Shown here: one piece after another, positions 48,074-59,289 of the stretch
Layout of the letters: the number at the start of each line of letters is the position of its first letter
How positions within the stretch are numbered: position 1 is the stretch's first letter
NCBI GenBank assembly: GCA_963854835.1
Contig: OY978525.1
Coordinates: forward strand, 5,041,501 to 5,105,500
Direction of reading: 5' to 3'
Length of the DNA stretch: 64,000 bases
Origin: Megamerina dolium
Taxonomy: Eukaryota; Arthropoda; Insecta; Diptera; Megamerinidae
Made by a program: the position numbers and the translations under genes
The notes under the pieces: generated by a model
Seen by the model: only the letters and a program-made list of their open reading frames with translations
What the model was told of the DNA's origin: nothing
Databases searched by the model: none

Positions 48074-48807
48074 TTAAGGGGTTACACCACTGTAGAGCAC
48101 AAAAAAAAGCATATTTCGGGAATTTTCGTAGGCCAAACAAAAGGAGATATTCAAATTCTGCAAAAAGTATTTTTTAATGTCATTCTTGAAGTCCCAAAAA
48201 ACAATAAAGTTGCGCGATTCAAAAACAAAATGGCGGCTGTGCAGCATTTCCCCGCTGATGCGTTTTTTTCACCGCGATGCACGGCCGGAAACCTAGCGCC
48301 CGCAATTTTCGATCTGGAACAAAAAACCGAATATTTTTTGATTCCATATTACAATAGCAAGAGACGTACGTAGGGGTTTTTGGATTAATTGATTTTTCGT
48401 AAAATGGCGACCCTTTGAAGAAAAAGTTCGAAATTTCACCTAAAAAATCGTCAAAAAATTGTTTATAAATAAAAAAATATGCACAATTTAAAAAAACCCC
48501 TACGTACGTCGCTGAAGAAAACGAAAACGATTGTAAAAATTTTCAAATCAATCGGTTAAGATTTGTTCGAGTTATGTTTCCGGCCAGCTCAAAAAAAAGT
48601 GGTTTCGAGAAAAACGCGTTTAAAGTTTAAAGGTGCTCGGAGAATACCTCAGACGTCTTGCGGCAAAACTCGAAATTCACACACTTGGACATTTTTCCCG
48701 CCTTCCATCCTTTAGTATATTATTTTTGAGACTATTAATGACTATTTAAGGTAAAATTTTTTTTTTTTTCCATTTTTTGAAAATTCTACAGTGGTGTAAC
48801 CCCTTAA
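48074..48807. mobile_element. 734-bp TTAA-flanked inverted-repeat element (piggyBac-type MITE candidate)
   Basis: TTAA followed by GGGGTTACACCACTGTAG (48078-48095) is matched perfectly by the inverse CTACAGTGGTGTAACCCC followed by TTAA (48786-48807). An 18-bp perfect terminal inverted repeat bounded by TTAA on both sides fits piggyBac-type insertion, which duplicates TTAA. Inside, GACGTACGTAGGGGTTTTT (48363-48381) is inverted perfectly at 48492-48510, giving a second, nested 19-bp inverted repeat with a 110-bp loop. No transposase is encoded, so it would need one in trans. It lies 26 bp downstream of the retrotransposon fragment's stop codon. Confidence 0.85.
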
Positions 48808-49790
48808 CCATTTTCACCACTGGGTATATACTTCGAATGGAAATAATAGTGGTAGTAATAGTACAAAGACAAAAACAAAACAGTCATCATTGTCGTCGTC
48901 ATTCATATCATCATACTTGTTCGTCATAGTAGTCATACATGCTGTCCATGTTTCACATTTGCTCCCAATTGTTGTAGCTTCTGTTGTTGTTATTGTTATT
49001 GTGGTTTGCTGATGATAAGTTGACGGCGACGGCGACTTAGCTTAGCAGCACCATGCTTGTACTCGCGCCATTTCACATGAAAAGCGTGCAACCCAGCCAG
49101 TCAACCAACCTTTAACAACAAAATAGCTTGTTTACACATTTGCGCTTACATAAAGTAGCATGTATGTTGTTGTTAACGCGGTTTTTCGTTTTTTTTTTTT
49201 TTTTGCTTTTGTTTTGTGCTCCTTTGTATTCCACTTGTTGCTTACTGCTTGCTTGAAATATATATTGGCTTTTTTTTATTAGGTATTTAGAAAGCACGTG
49301 CTCGCTCATCGCCCTAGTACCTACATATGCTGTGCGGTTATTTGAAAATATTCCCTTTATCATTTACAAACATCTGACATCAGACATGTACTCGCACTGT
49401 TAGCAGTCTCATTCATACAATTTAGTTTAAATTGATATCCGCATTGGCGACCCTAATAATATATGTTTAGCATAGACATGTGCTTATGATGAAAAAAAAA
49501 AAAAATGTTATAAAACCGTTATATGATATATTGCGTAAAGATGTTTATATTTAGTACTTTTAAAAGTTTTACTAAACAGTTGGATGCAGTCACTCGACGC
49601 ACCTGTTCCATCTAGATAACATTTTTAAAACTGACTTTTGAAATTTATATGATTTTGTGCATTGTCATATCAAAATTTGCATAAAAATAGTTTGTCTGAA
49701 CTCGAATCATGCAGATTGAAGTAAAGCTTTGCGCAAGAACCTTACAGAAGACTTGCGAAATGTCTCTTACAATTGAAGACGAAGGATCTC
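48808..49790. other. Non-coding stretch
   Basis: Includes a less AT-rich patch at 49018-49110 (GACGGCGACGGCGACTTAGC) and poly-T/A runs. No gene recognised. Confidence 0.5.
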
Positions 49791-49990
49791 AGGGTAGCGA
49801 GAGTAGCCATCATAGGGGTCATCACAAATGTTCAGATATCATGGAGCATTTTGTTGTTCATGTCTAGCTTTTGCGAGAACATGCTTGAGATTGTTCGGTG
49901 GCGATATTATGAGATCGAATAAAATTCATGCTCTTCGTCTATCTGAACTTCTCAGGTTCGTCAAGAAAACAATGAATTTCGAGACAGAAT
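49790..49990 (+). pseudogene. Non-LTR retrotransposon C-terminal fragment
   Basis: The frame from 49852 reads FCCSCLAFARTCLRLFGG, then DIMRSNKIHALRLSELLRFV and KKTMNFETE, resembling the HxLCxCPAxxxxRxRxLG zinc-knuckle tail of Jockey/R1-type polyproteins. Just upstream another frame gives IMEHFVVHV, so a frameshift lies inside the knuckle. No upstream RT sequence is recognisable. Confidence 0.55.
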
Positions 49991-50784
49991 TATATTTCCC
50001 TATATATTCCTTTCTTTCTCTCTATTTGTATTGCCCCTATGCTTCTGCCGCTTTTAGATTTACGCCCACTGGTGCGTTGACTAAGTGCCTATGGTTTTCC
50101 TTGCCCACATCTTAACTCTATGTTAACTCCAAGTGTGGAGTCAAAAATTCCTTAAAAAAGAGCTTAAAAATTAAATTTGTTTACGAGTCCTACGTAAAAG
50201 AATCGTTGAAAAAACCGACCAATCGGCTTTATATTTGGTTGCCCGGATGAACGTCATAATTTGTTCTGAAAGTTCGAAGAGCTCACCCATCCAGCTTTCT
50301 TGTTGGTATGGTAAGAAGTCTAAATTTTCATGAAAACGTAGTAATAAGAAATTTTTTTGGGAAGGTCTTGAAGAATTTGAACAATACAATATTCGGATAT
50401 GATCTATAGATAAATATTCCGCCTAGGCTGGCGTTGGAAACGTGCCTTGGATCTTGGTTGCGGTCTATAGGAATCTTAGGTGATATGTCATTACTTTATT
50501 TTCAGAGCTTTAAAGCCAACACTCTGCGGTCTTGCCCAAATGGCAAATAATAATTTTCACAGGCATTGGAATAAAAAAAAAAAATTATAAATATTTGTGG
50601 TTGACATACAGAAGACTTAAAATTGACTTAGGTGACATGCTCATACAGCAATTAAAGAGATCGGAAAATCTGCTATAATCTGTAACGGTCCAGTAGATTT
50701 CAGAAGAACCAATGCAATTACTGAATTGAACTATTTATAAACTAAGATAATCAAAAATATTAATTATGGCTACACAATCAAACG

Positions 50785-51330
50785 ATTCAAAGACTATGTT
50801 ATATTAACGAAGATCGGCTAAGATTATTAATATGGTTTCTCGAAGTTATTGAAAACCGAAAAACAATTGACAGATGTCAAAATTTTATTCAATAATATTT
50901 ATAGATTCTGCAGGGAGGAGAAGAAATTCTCGATACATATTTTAAGACAATGCCAGAGCTGCTAAACTCTCAAAATAGTACTCTGGGTGTATACAGACTC
51001 TGAGAGGTCATTAAGAAGAACGAACGAGTTTAATAGCTACCAAAATAGTTGTAGGGGCTGCTACAATATTTAACGGTATAGAAACATTTTACGGTGTACC
51101 AGATTTGAGTTAATTCGAAGAAGGATTATATACTGGATTGAACCACCCAAACTAAGGCGGTTAAAAATGTTAATTCTGTCTCAATCTTAAAGACTGTATT
51201 ACATTAACGAAAAATAACCTAACCTGAAGCAATAGCTAACAAAAATAAGAATTCTCACCGATAATTTCTATAGATTCTGCAGGGAGCAAGAGGAATCCAC
51301 AGTAACTTTTTAGTATACTTTTTAGAGATT
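50785..51330 (+). repeat. Diverged duplicated block with non-LTR zinc-knuckle traces
   Basis: AAAGACTATGTTATATTAAC (50789) and TAGATTCTGCAGGGAG (50902) recur as AAAGACTGTATTACATTAAC (51189) and TAGATTCTGCAGGGAG (51271). Translated, both include YRFCREE or YRFCREQ; the first continues KKFSIHILRQC, resembling the CRxCxEExETxxHxLCxC knuckle of non-LTR elements. Probably two dead fragments of one family, or a tandem duplication. Confidence 0.45.
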
Positions 51331-51544
51331 ATAAGACTTCACCGAAGAATTGCATGTCTTTTGTATTGCAAAATAGATCTCCTTCTATGTTTTTTCTATG
51401 CCGATTTTATTCTTAGGCGGACTAGAATGTTTACCAAATTTGGTCGATTTGTAATATTGGGCGTGTGAATTAGTAACCGTTATATGGCGCCACGCGTAAG
51501 CGCGTAATTTTAATTGTCAAAATCAGCCAAAAGTTTTTAATTTG

Positions 51545-52206
51545 GATGGAAAATTTTAAGAATTGACGAAAAAAACAACATTTGCAGGCAGTTTTGTTAA
51601 GTGACTTTTTTTGCAAAGAAAAGTGCAGCTGAAAGTCATCGTTTGCTTGTGTTTTTTTATGGCGACAATTCTCTGTCCAATACACAGTGTAAGGAGTGGT
51701 TTGTGTGCTTTGAAAACCGCGATTTTGATATCAAAGACAAAGATCGCCCTAGACAGTCGAAAAAAATTTGAAAACAAGCATTTGCAGACATTACTCTACC
51801 AAGACCTGGTCGAACCATTACGGGAGAGCTGTAACGACAACAATTTTGATCCGGTTGAAGAGAGCAATGATCAAGAAACGCCCGAAATATGCTACTAGAC
51901 ACGCGTCGATAATTTTTCACCATGACAACGTACGGCCCCACATTGCTATTCCGGTCTAAAACTATCTCGCTAATAACGGATGGGAAATTTTACCCCACTA
52001 GCTTTATAGCGCAGACCTGGCACCTTCAGATTACCAGTTGTTGCGGTCCATGCAGAATGCCCTTAATGGAATACGCTTCATTTGAGTCACCAGAATCAAA
52101 AATTCTAGTGAAATTCTTTTGGGCGAAATTCTTTTGTGATGGAATCCATAAATTGCCAGAAAGATGGGAAAATGTCATAGTTTCTGATGGACAATACTTT
52201 GAATGA
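51545..52206 (+). pseudogene. Internally deleted mariner transposase copy
   Basis: The N-terminal part reads QCKEWFVCFENRDFDIKDKD (about 51680), the helix-turn-helix linker of mariner. The sequence then jumps to RPGRTITGEL (51800), the LLKPGETITGE region, so about 100 residues including the first catalytic Asp are lost. Next come RAMIKKRPKYATRHASIIFH, then HDNVRPHIAIPV with the second Asp, and WEILPH-stop-LYSADLAPSDYQ with the third Asp, spaced as in DD34D. It ends GIHKLPERWENVIVSDGQYF and a stop at 52206. Several stops and frameshifts make it inactive. Confidence 0.87.
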
Positions 52207-53565
52207 TATGTTTTCTAGAGAATTCTTAAAAATAAATGATTTTTAAGCACTAAAAAAAAATTTGTTGGGGTTATCTAAGGATATACAGCTGTTCGCATGA
52301 TGAGATAACATTTCGCTGAGGGAATATGTCATTCATTGTCAAGGTCTCCTCTTCTTCCTGTCCCGTTTTTTTTTGTAGCAAACAATATACTTTCTATCAA
52401 CAGTTACTCTGTAGCTTTAGAGTGCCCTTAAGGATGACGCATGTCAACAAAATAAGACTGCGTTGCGCCAATTCACACCTTTGATATCAGCTGAGTTCAT
52501 TTCATTTCCATATCACCCTTGTGTTAATTTTTTTAAGTATTTCCCCTCACAATCTTAACAAGTTACTACCCCCATTTGGTGAACCATTTCTGTTGACCTG
52601 TTAACAAAACATACATAAATAGTCACAAAGGACTACTCAAAATATTAGTGTATATAATAAAATTCACTATTTAATAGAGTGAAGATTAAAATCTCGAAAC
52701 TAACAAGAGGTTGGGACAAGTACAAAATGTATATATAATTCAAAAAGCAGTTAAAAAAGGCTACAAATACTTGATACTAGCATTTATACTTGAACAATTC
52801 TTCTACCAACATCGTTGTTGGTTGAAACAACCCTAAATATTTGTTGGTCGTTCAATAAAAAACAAAATTTAAGCATTTGTGGCACATGACTAACCAAAAA
52901 AAAAAAATAAAAAATATACAACAACAAGTATGAAAATTGTTACATTCAAAGAACAAGTACAAGAAAAAGATGAAGTAGCAAAAACAAAAAAAAAAAAACT
53001 GGCATGATGTGAAACCAAAAGAGAAAAAAAAAACACAAATGTTGCAGCAGCACGACTATAAAGAAAATTCTATGTAGACACTTGCCAGACACTTGCTATT
53101 GAGATACTCCAAAAATACAAAAAAAAAAAAAAAAAGCCAACAACAGTAGCAAATTGATGATGGCGCTTGTACTTGTGTATATACTGCGATTACATAGAAT
53201 GGTAAGGGAAGATGATGATGATGATGATGACTACTAAAAAAGAAAAAGTATGGTAGTAGAAATGAAGTAGAATAAAAATGGTAAGCTTCTTTCTCTCTAT
53301 GTGACTTTGCATATAGATTCATGTGTGTGTGTATGAACATAAATTGTGAAAACTTTTGATGTTTCAACATGCTGCGCTCATTCTACAAAACACACCAATG
53401 TACGTATGTACGATATTATATTCTTGTTATTTGCCACACATTTTAGTATCACCTAACTGCTTTTTCTTTCTTTCTCTCTTTCTCTCCACCCCAGCTTTTG
53501 ACCAATTTGATGTGTTGGCAGCAGCACTTCACTTGCTACTGCTTGCTGTGAATTTATATTGCTGC

Positions 53566-53579
<14 letters not shown>

Positions 53580-53611
<32 letters not shown>
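53580..53611. repeat. (TTG)10 microsatellite
   Basis: Uninterrupted TTG run. Confidence 0.9.
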
Positions 53612-53736
53612 CCTTTACGAGTATTATTATTTTTTATTTTCTATAAAAACAAAATTCCTTGGTTTTGCCTTCTTTATGTGTTGTTGTTTTTATTGTCTCT
53701 CACTGACAGACCGTAGGGTAAAGGAAAAGTATACAA

Positions 53737-53766
<30 letters not shown>
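53737..53766. repeat. (GT)11(AT)4 compound microsatellite
   Basis: GT run passing directly into AT repeats. Confidence 0.85.
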
Positions 53767-53767
<1 letters not shown>

Positions 53768-54168
53768 AACTGTTGTATTTGGCACGCTTTGTTGGTTACT
53801 ACACTCTTGGTTGAGTTTGCTTGATATTTTGAATCGTTTGTTGGGTCGGTTGGTCGGTCGGTTGGACGGACGAATGGTTTGTCAGATTGGTTGCTTGATG
53901 GAGGCTTGGGGTTTGCGTTTTGCTTTAGTCAGATCGTGATTGTATGTGTTTAATGGTAGCGCAACAGGTTGTTGTGTTTTGTTGATTTGGTCTGGGGTCT
54001 GGTTCTATTTTTTTTGCTTCTTTTTTTTTCATTCTCACTCTCACTCTCACTGCCTTTCTATCTTCAATTTAGTTTTGCATACTGTTGTACTTATTCCTTA
54101 CTTACAGACACTTTATACAATCCTGGTATGTAAGCATGTGCTACGTGTATGTCTCTGTGTATGACTAT

Positions 54169-54191
54169 GTGTGTGTGTGTGTGTGTGTGTG
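54169..54191. repeat. (GT)11 microsatellite
   Basis: Uninterrupted GT run. Confidence 0.9.
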
Positions 54192-54659
54192 CTTTTACAA
54201 AATTGTTTTTTAAATGGCAATAAAGAAATTTTCTTTTTTATGGTACCCTGTTGGCATACGTTTTCTTCGTGTATAGTTGTATGCTCTGGATAGATGTTAA
54301 GCTTCATTCTTTGTTGTGTCATTGATTCATACATTCATTCGTTCATTCATTCATTCATTTATTCATTCACATAGCATTTCTCCCTTTGGGATATTTTTCA
54401 CAGCATTTTTATGAACTTAAATGAGCAACAACAACAACAATAATAATAAATAGCAGTAATAACAATTACGATTATTATCATCACTGGCAGTGATTGTCAT
54501 AAATATATTATTTTTACACATACATATGTATATAGGGTATGTGTGTGAGGACATTGAGTCAAAAGTGAAGACGGTAGCCGTGAGCAGTAATGTGTCATTT
54601 TATTATGTGTCATCATATTGAGTGTGTTTTACAGCCATAAGCACAAATTTTTCAAAAAT

Positions 54660-55780
54660 ATTCGTGTGTTGATGAAAACAGTCCTATAGCATTTATCTAT
54701 TAGGAAGCAAAGTATAGTGGAGAACATACTTTTGTATGACAGATAGTCGTCGATTTCATCCGATTACGCCGATTTTTGAAATCATCACTTCATTAGCATA
54801 CATAAGCATTTGTGCCAATTTTGAGCTTTTTAACTTTATATTTTCGTGCTCAAAGTGCGGAAACATACATTTGAAAACACAATTATATATGAGAGGTAGG
54901 TGTGGTTTTCAACCGATTGCTGTTATTTCCAGACATATCCTTTCAATAGTAAAAATAATTGTATGTACTGAATTTGAGCATCATATCTGCATTTTTTCGA
55001 GCGTAATATGTAAAAATATAAAGGCTGTAGCATACGTACGTATAGGAGGTAGGTGTGGCTTTTGTCCGATTTCGCCCATATTCTAATGTATCCATTCTAT
55101 TGTTAGACTACCTTCATACACCTAGTTTTGGCTGGATAGCTCAATATGTTTGCGAGTAAAGTGTCAAAACATACATTCAACAACCTATTTTTGTATGAGA
55201 GCTAGGATTGTTTTTGATTCGATTAGATCCATTTTTTAATATACAAATTTTGTAATGCAAAAAAAACTTTTACGCATAAAATTTTAATTCGAAAGCTTAA
55301 TTTTTTCATGCGTAAATTGTAAAAATACGCATTTCATAATATACATTTGTATGGGAGGTAAGTTTGTTTTTCATCTGATTTCACCAATTTTCTAATATAT
55401 TAATTTTGTGATAAAATTAACTTTATACAGCAAGTTTTAATTTCATAGTACAATATTTTCAGCACAAAATGCGAAAATACTTGTTCAAAAACATATTTTT
55501 GTATGGGAGCTAGGCGTCGTTTTCATCGAATTTCACCCATTCCAGTACTAATATGTTCTTTTGTGAAAATAATATTATGTACAAATTTGCAGCTCGATAT
55601 CTCTATAATTATGGCAGTTATCGTGAGATAGACATTTAGAGGCAAGACTAAAATGACTCAGATCGTGATTCTGATCAATTTCATATATATTATTTATTTC
55701 AACTCTTGGAGGTGAAGAACTTTGGCTCTCTTTGAGTTTAAATTGCACAATAACAATTCTCAACGGGTAATCAATTCACA
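54660..55780 (+). repeat. TR153 array, six monomers with well-preserved 3' module
   Basis: The landmark TGTATG, or variants TATATG and CGTATA, lies at 54733, 54886, 55039, 55192, 55348 and 55500 (spacings 153, 153, 153, 156, 152). The array ends with GCAGCTCGATATCTCTATAA, TATGGCAGTTATCGTGAGAT and AGACATTTAGAGGCAAGAC. The 3' module continues GACTCAGATCGTGATTCTGA, TCAATTTCATATATATT and CTCAACGGGTAAT near 55770, matching the end at 1.4-1.58 kb position by position. A 116-residue open frame (54736-55086) spans monomers and is not credible as a gene. Confidence 0.9.
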
Positions 55781-57160
55781 ATGAATTTTAACCATCAAAG
55801 TATTTATTAAAGTATTGAATATTTATCAACTTTTTCATACTATGCTAACCTAATGAAATGTAAGATATCCTTTGCTGAAACAAACTTTAGGTCAGACGGT
55901 TTAAAAAAGGCCATATTGAAAATTTTTTTCATCCGATCGTATACTGAAGTCGCCATCGAAACGATCAATATGTCTCCGCATTTACTAATTGTATTTAATC
56001 TAGGAACTTTGGTTTTAATCTTTGATATTTCATCAAATTACTTTTAAGAAATATCTCCAGTAATTATTTATATTTTATATATAATAAATATTTTAAATAA
56101 TAATGTCATTCTTATTTAATTTATTCTTATAGGGACACTAAAAACAGCTGACAAAGGTATTTGTAAGGAAAAAGAACTACAAAACTATTCTAAATATTCG
56201 AAATACCAAAAAGAAAAGTATAAAAATTAAATATAATCAAATCTTTAAAAATTATCGTCATATCCTGAACTGTCTTCGAATTAATCGCTCTATAAAAACT
56301 GGACCAAATAATAGGTAAGCTTCTTACAAAATTTTGTTCATAAGTTTCACCCAGCCTTTTTGTTCGATTTTTTAATTGACTTCGAAAATAAGTCTTTAAT
56401 TATAACTGTACATTTGCAATGTGAAGCGTTGGCATTGTCCATTGTGTTAATTGTATACCATTTTATGTAATAAATTGGGTCACTAAAGTGTTATATGTAT
56501 ACGCTTTGGTATTTATGTATCATATATTTTAACGAAAATTTAATTTTATCCAAATTATTATGGATCAAGTGTATTGATCAGTAAAGGTTGTGTGTGTGTG
56601 TGTGTGTGTGTAGTAAGTATGCTGTTTTGCATGTCAAATATATTTCGTAAAATCGTATCAATAATTCCCCATACACAATATATGTAGCAATAAATGTAAT
56701 TAAACGTATTGAAGGTATTATTATTATCGATATTATTGGTATTATTGTTATAAGAAAATAATATAATTTTACTTATTTGTATTGCAAATGAGTCTAAACA
56801 TACTACATACATGAGTCTATACATGAGTCTATAAAGTACACACGTTCGAGAATACCATGCGGAAAATTATGTGTATGACGTATATGTAAGATTACTTTGG
56901 AAACAATTGGGTTACAGTTTACTTAATTAATTAAGGTGAAATATGGTGATTATTGAATTTTGATTACAATTTTTTCTGAATAAATTGTTCTCATTTTATT
57001 AGTGTAAGTTGCATGTAAATATAATAAATTTGAAACACTTTTAAGTTTCTTTATATTCTTCGCTGATGGAGTAATATTCGAAAGTTAAATAATTCAATCA
57101 TATAAATAGGAAGTAAAGTGAAGTGTTGATATTTTCCTCTGATATGACTCTAAACATCAG
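55780..57160. other. AT-rich non-coding stretch
   Basis: No gene or element recognised apart from a GT tract at 56589-56611. Confidence 0.55.
56589..56611. repeat. (GT)n microsatellite
   Basis: Uninterrupted TG/GT run of about eleven units. Confidence 0.9.
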
Positions 57161-57164
57161 CTAA

Positions 57165-57290
57165 AATAAGTAGGTCCCTCCTACTACTGTCCAAAATTTA
57201 ACACACACAACAGTAAAGGAAGAGAAGTTCGGCCAATCAGCTCTTAGGAGCTTTAAGTGCCACATATTTATTTATTTTTTTTTTTTATGA
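57165..57290 (+). mobile_element. SINE fragment, 3' half with T-rich tail
   Basis: AGTAGGTCCCTCCTACTACT, TTTAACACACACAACAGTAA, GGAAGAGAAGTTCGGCC, then GAGCTTTAAGTGCCACATAT and a tail TTTATTTATTTTTTTTTTTT. It helps define the 3' end of the family: the tail begins after AAGTGCCACATATTTATT. Confidence 0.75.
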
Positions 57291-58320
57291 CTCTAAACTT
57301 AGACTAGTTGTAGATCTAAATCAATGAAAACTCTATATCTAGCATTTTCGTCAATTTTTCCAGAACCACTGATTTGTATTCGGTGTTCGTTGGAGTTTTT
57401 GTTATGGGAAAAATTCAAAATCATATCAATTTTCTATGAAAATTCGATCTTTTGTTAGAATCACCTCAAGGGATCTCTCGAAGATATAATATTAGTAATA
57501 AATATTTGTTGGCAATTAGATTAATGGTCAGTTTAGATGTTGTTACTTTGTGAGTTATGATCCAAAAAGTTTGAATACTCTTTGATATATTTTAAAAATT
57601 AATATTTCAAAAATATTTTTGTATAAGTTTTCAATACTTTTTTGCAATTTGGTATGCACTACATTTATTTCCTTTCACTTAATGGTGAATCTCTTTAAAA
57701 TGAATTTAATTCTATTCTAATATGTATTACATTACACTTTGGCAACTCCATGGAGTACTAGTTTCGGACTAATGCTTTAATTTTTCTCACATGGAAGCTT
57801 TGTGTATGGGCATATATGAGAATACAATTTATTTATTTATTCATATAAGTAAATGAGTTCATTTTATTTATGTTTTGACGCTCATTTACAAAATAATTGC
57901 CGATAAATTTTTAATATGTAAGAACATGCGTTTGTATTTTTACTTCACATATGTTTGGGTGTTTAAATACATTATTTGTTTACAAACGGTACCTATACCA
58001 CGAAGTAGGATGATGATTACTGGCAACACAAGCACAAAAACCACATATTAAAGACATTTCTTTTTTTTGTCTTATGAATGTGTTTGTATGTGTATTATTA
58101 TTGTTTATATATGTTGCAAGAATGTTTTAATTTTATTGTAGCTATTGTTACAATTTTTATTCTGTCTTGATTTCTTTTGTTGTTGTTGTTGTGTTGTTAT
58201 ATTTTTGTTCTTGCACCGTTATGTAGTTATTTATGACTTTTGCGATAATTTCCATATTATTGGCAATATCTCAACAATAATATTATAATAATAACAAAAG
58301 AAAAAACAAATAACGGATCC
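57290..58320. other. AT-rich non-coding stretch
   Basis: No gene recognised; TTG and AAT simple repeats near 58180-58290. Confidence 0.55.
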
Positions 58321-58326
58321 ATGGAA

Positions 58327-58910
58327 TCAGCGTATAAAAGAGGTATACAAATAAATTCTGTCATGGTTTTCATGAATTTCATCTTTATTAAAAACATATG
58401 TGTTACAAAGCTTAATAATCGAAATATTCGAATTGCTATATATGGACTTTTGCCATTTATCGGGCAGATGATGGATACCCTTGCGATAGAAACTTTGTGT
58501 TTTTGAGACTAAATAGTCACCGAGCCTTTTTGGCACATCTTCAAATCGCTGATCTGCTAAATAAGACTACATTGACCTGAATAAGTGATAGTGGAAACGA
58601 GCCAAGTTTGTAGAATTTGTCGGTAATAACGTTCAGCTGTGACATTTTGGCATATATTATTTTCATCAAGCCAACTTTCAATTTCTTTGTCCATAACCAT
58701 TTTTGGAGCACCGATACGTGAATCATCCTCGAGGCAAATATTATTGTCACGAAATTTTGAAAATCATATTTATACTGTTCTAAGCTTCACATAATCTTTA
58801 TTAATCAATTTCACAGCTTCAGCAGTATTTTTTTTTCTTTTTGAAACAGAATAAAATATAATAAAATGGCGTGAATGTTGCTTATCGATATCCATCTGAT
58901 ATAAAATTGA
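58327..58910 (-). pseudogene. Internally deleted mariner transposase copy
   Basis: Read on minus, the start is near 58893: MDIDKQHSRHFIIFYSVSKR, then NTAEAVKLINKDY, the N-terminal helix of mariner transposases. Two stop codons follow, then FSKFRDNNICLEDDSRIGAP and KMVMDKEIESWLDENN, the linker before the second DNA-binding helix. The whole catalytic core is missing. The protein resumes with QSFYRKGIHHLPDKWQKSI at 58327-58536, the mariner C-terminal motif. Sequence upstream of the start (58910-58970, TGACATTTATGTCATAT and ACAACTAAGCTACAAATA) may be the element's 5' end; terminal repeats were not resolved. Confidence 0.78.
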
Positions 58911-59289
58911 AACACACTGAATGACAGCCTGTAAATGATTGACATTTATGTCATATAAACAACTAAGCTACAAATACCCAAAATGGCGGGCGAAATAGTT
59001 CGTTCAAGTATGTTTTATAATGCAACCAACACATGACAGAATTTATTTGTACATCATTATTTTTTTTTATTTATCAGAATTTAGTACAGACAACGAGCAT
59101 GGCATAAGTTCAGAGAAGACTTCAAAAAATTTAGGATAAAATATGAGGGTATTATTAAAAAGCAATTATCAATATTTACTTAGTTATGATGTAGTTTTTA
59201 GTTTACTCTCAAAACGAAATATCATTTGTTTAAGTGTCACTTATAAATTAATGATAATAATATCAAAATTTCTATCTGGCAATGCTGTA

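Larger units (their letters stand above)
52210..54650. other. Non-coding, microsatellite-rich stretch
   Basis: Poly-A runs, GAT repeats near 53212-53229, TTG, GT and CATT repeats. The Leu/Cys-rich open frames at 53.3-53.8 kb are translated repeats. No gene recognised. Confidence 0.6.

Noticed and set aside
54736..55086. 116-residue open frame across TR153 monomers
   Set aside because: Repeat DNA with no start context, no conserved protein similarity between monomers and stops in equivalent frames of other arrays.
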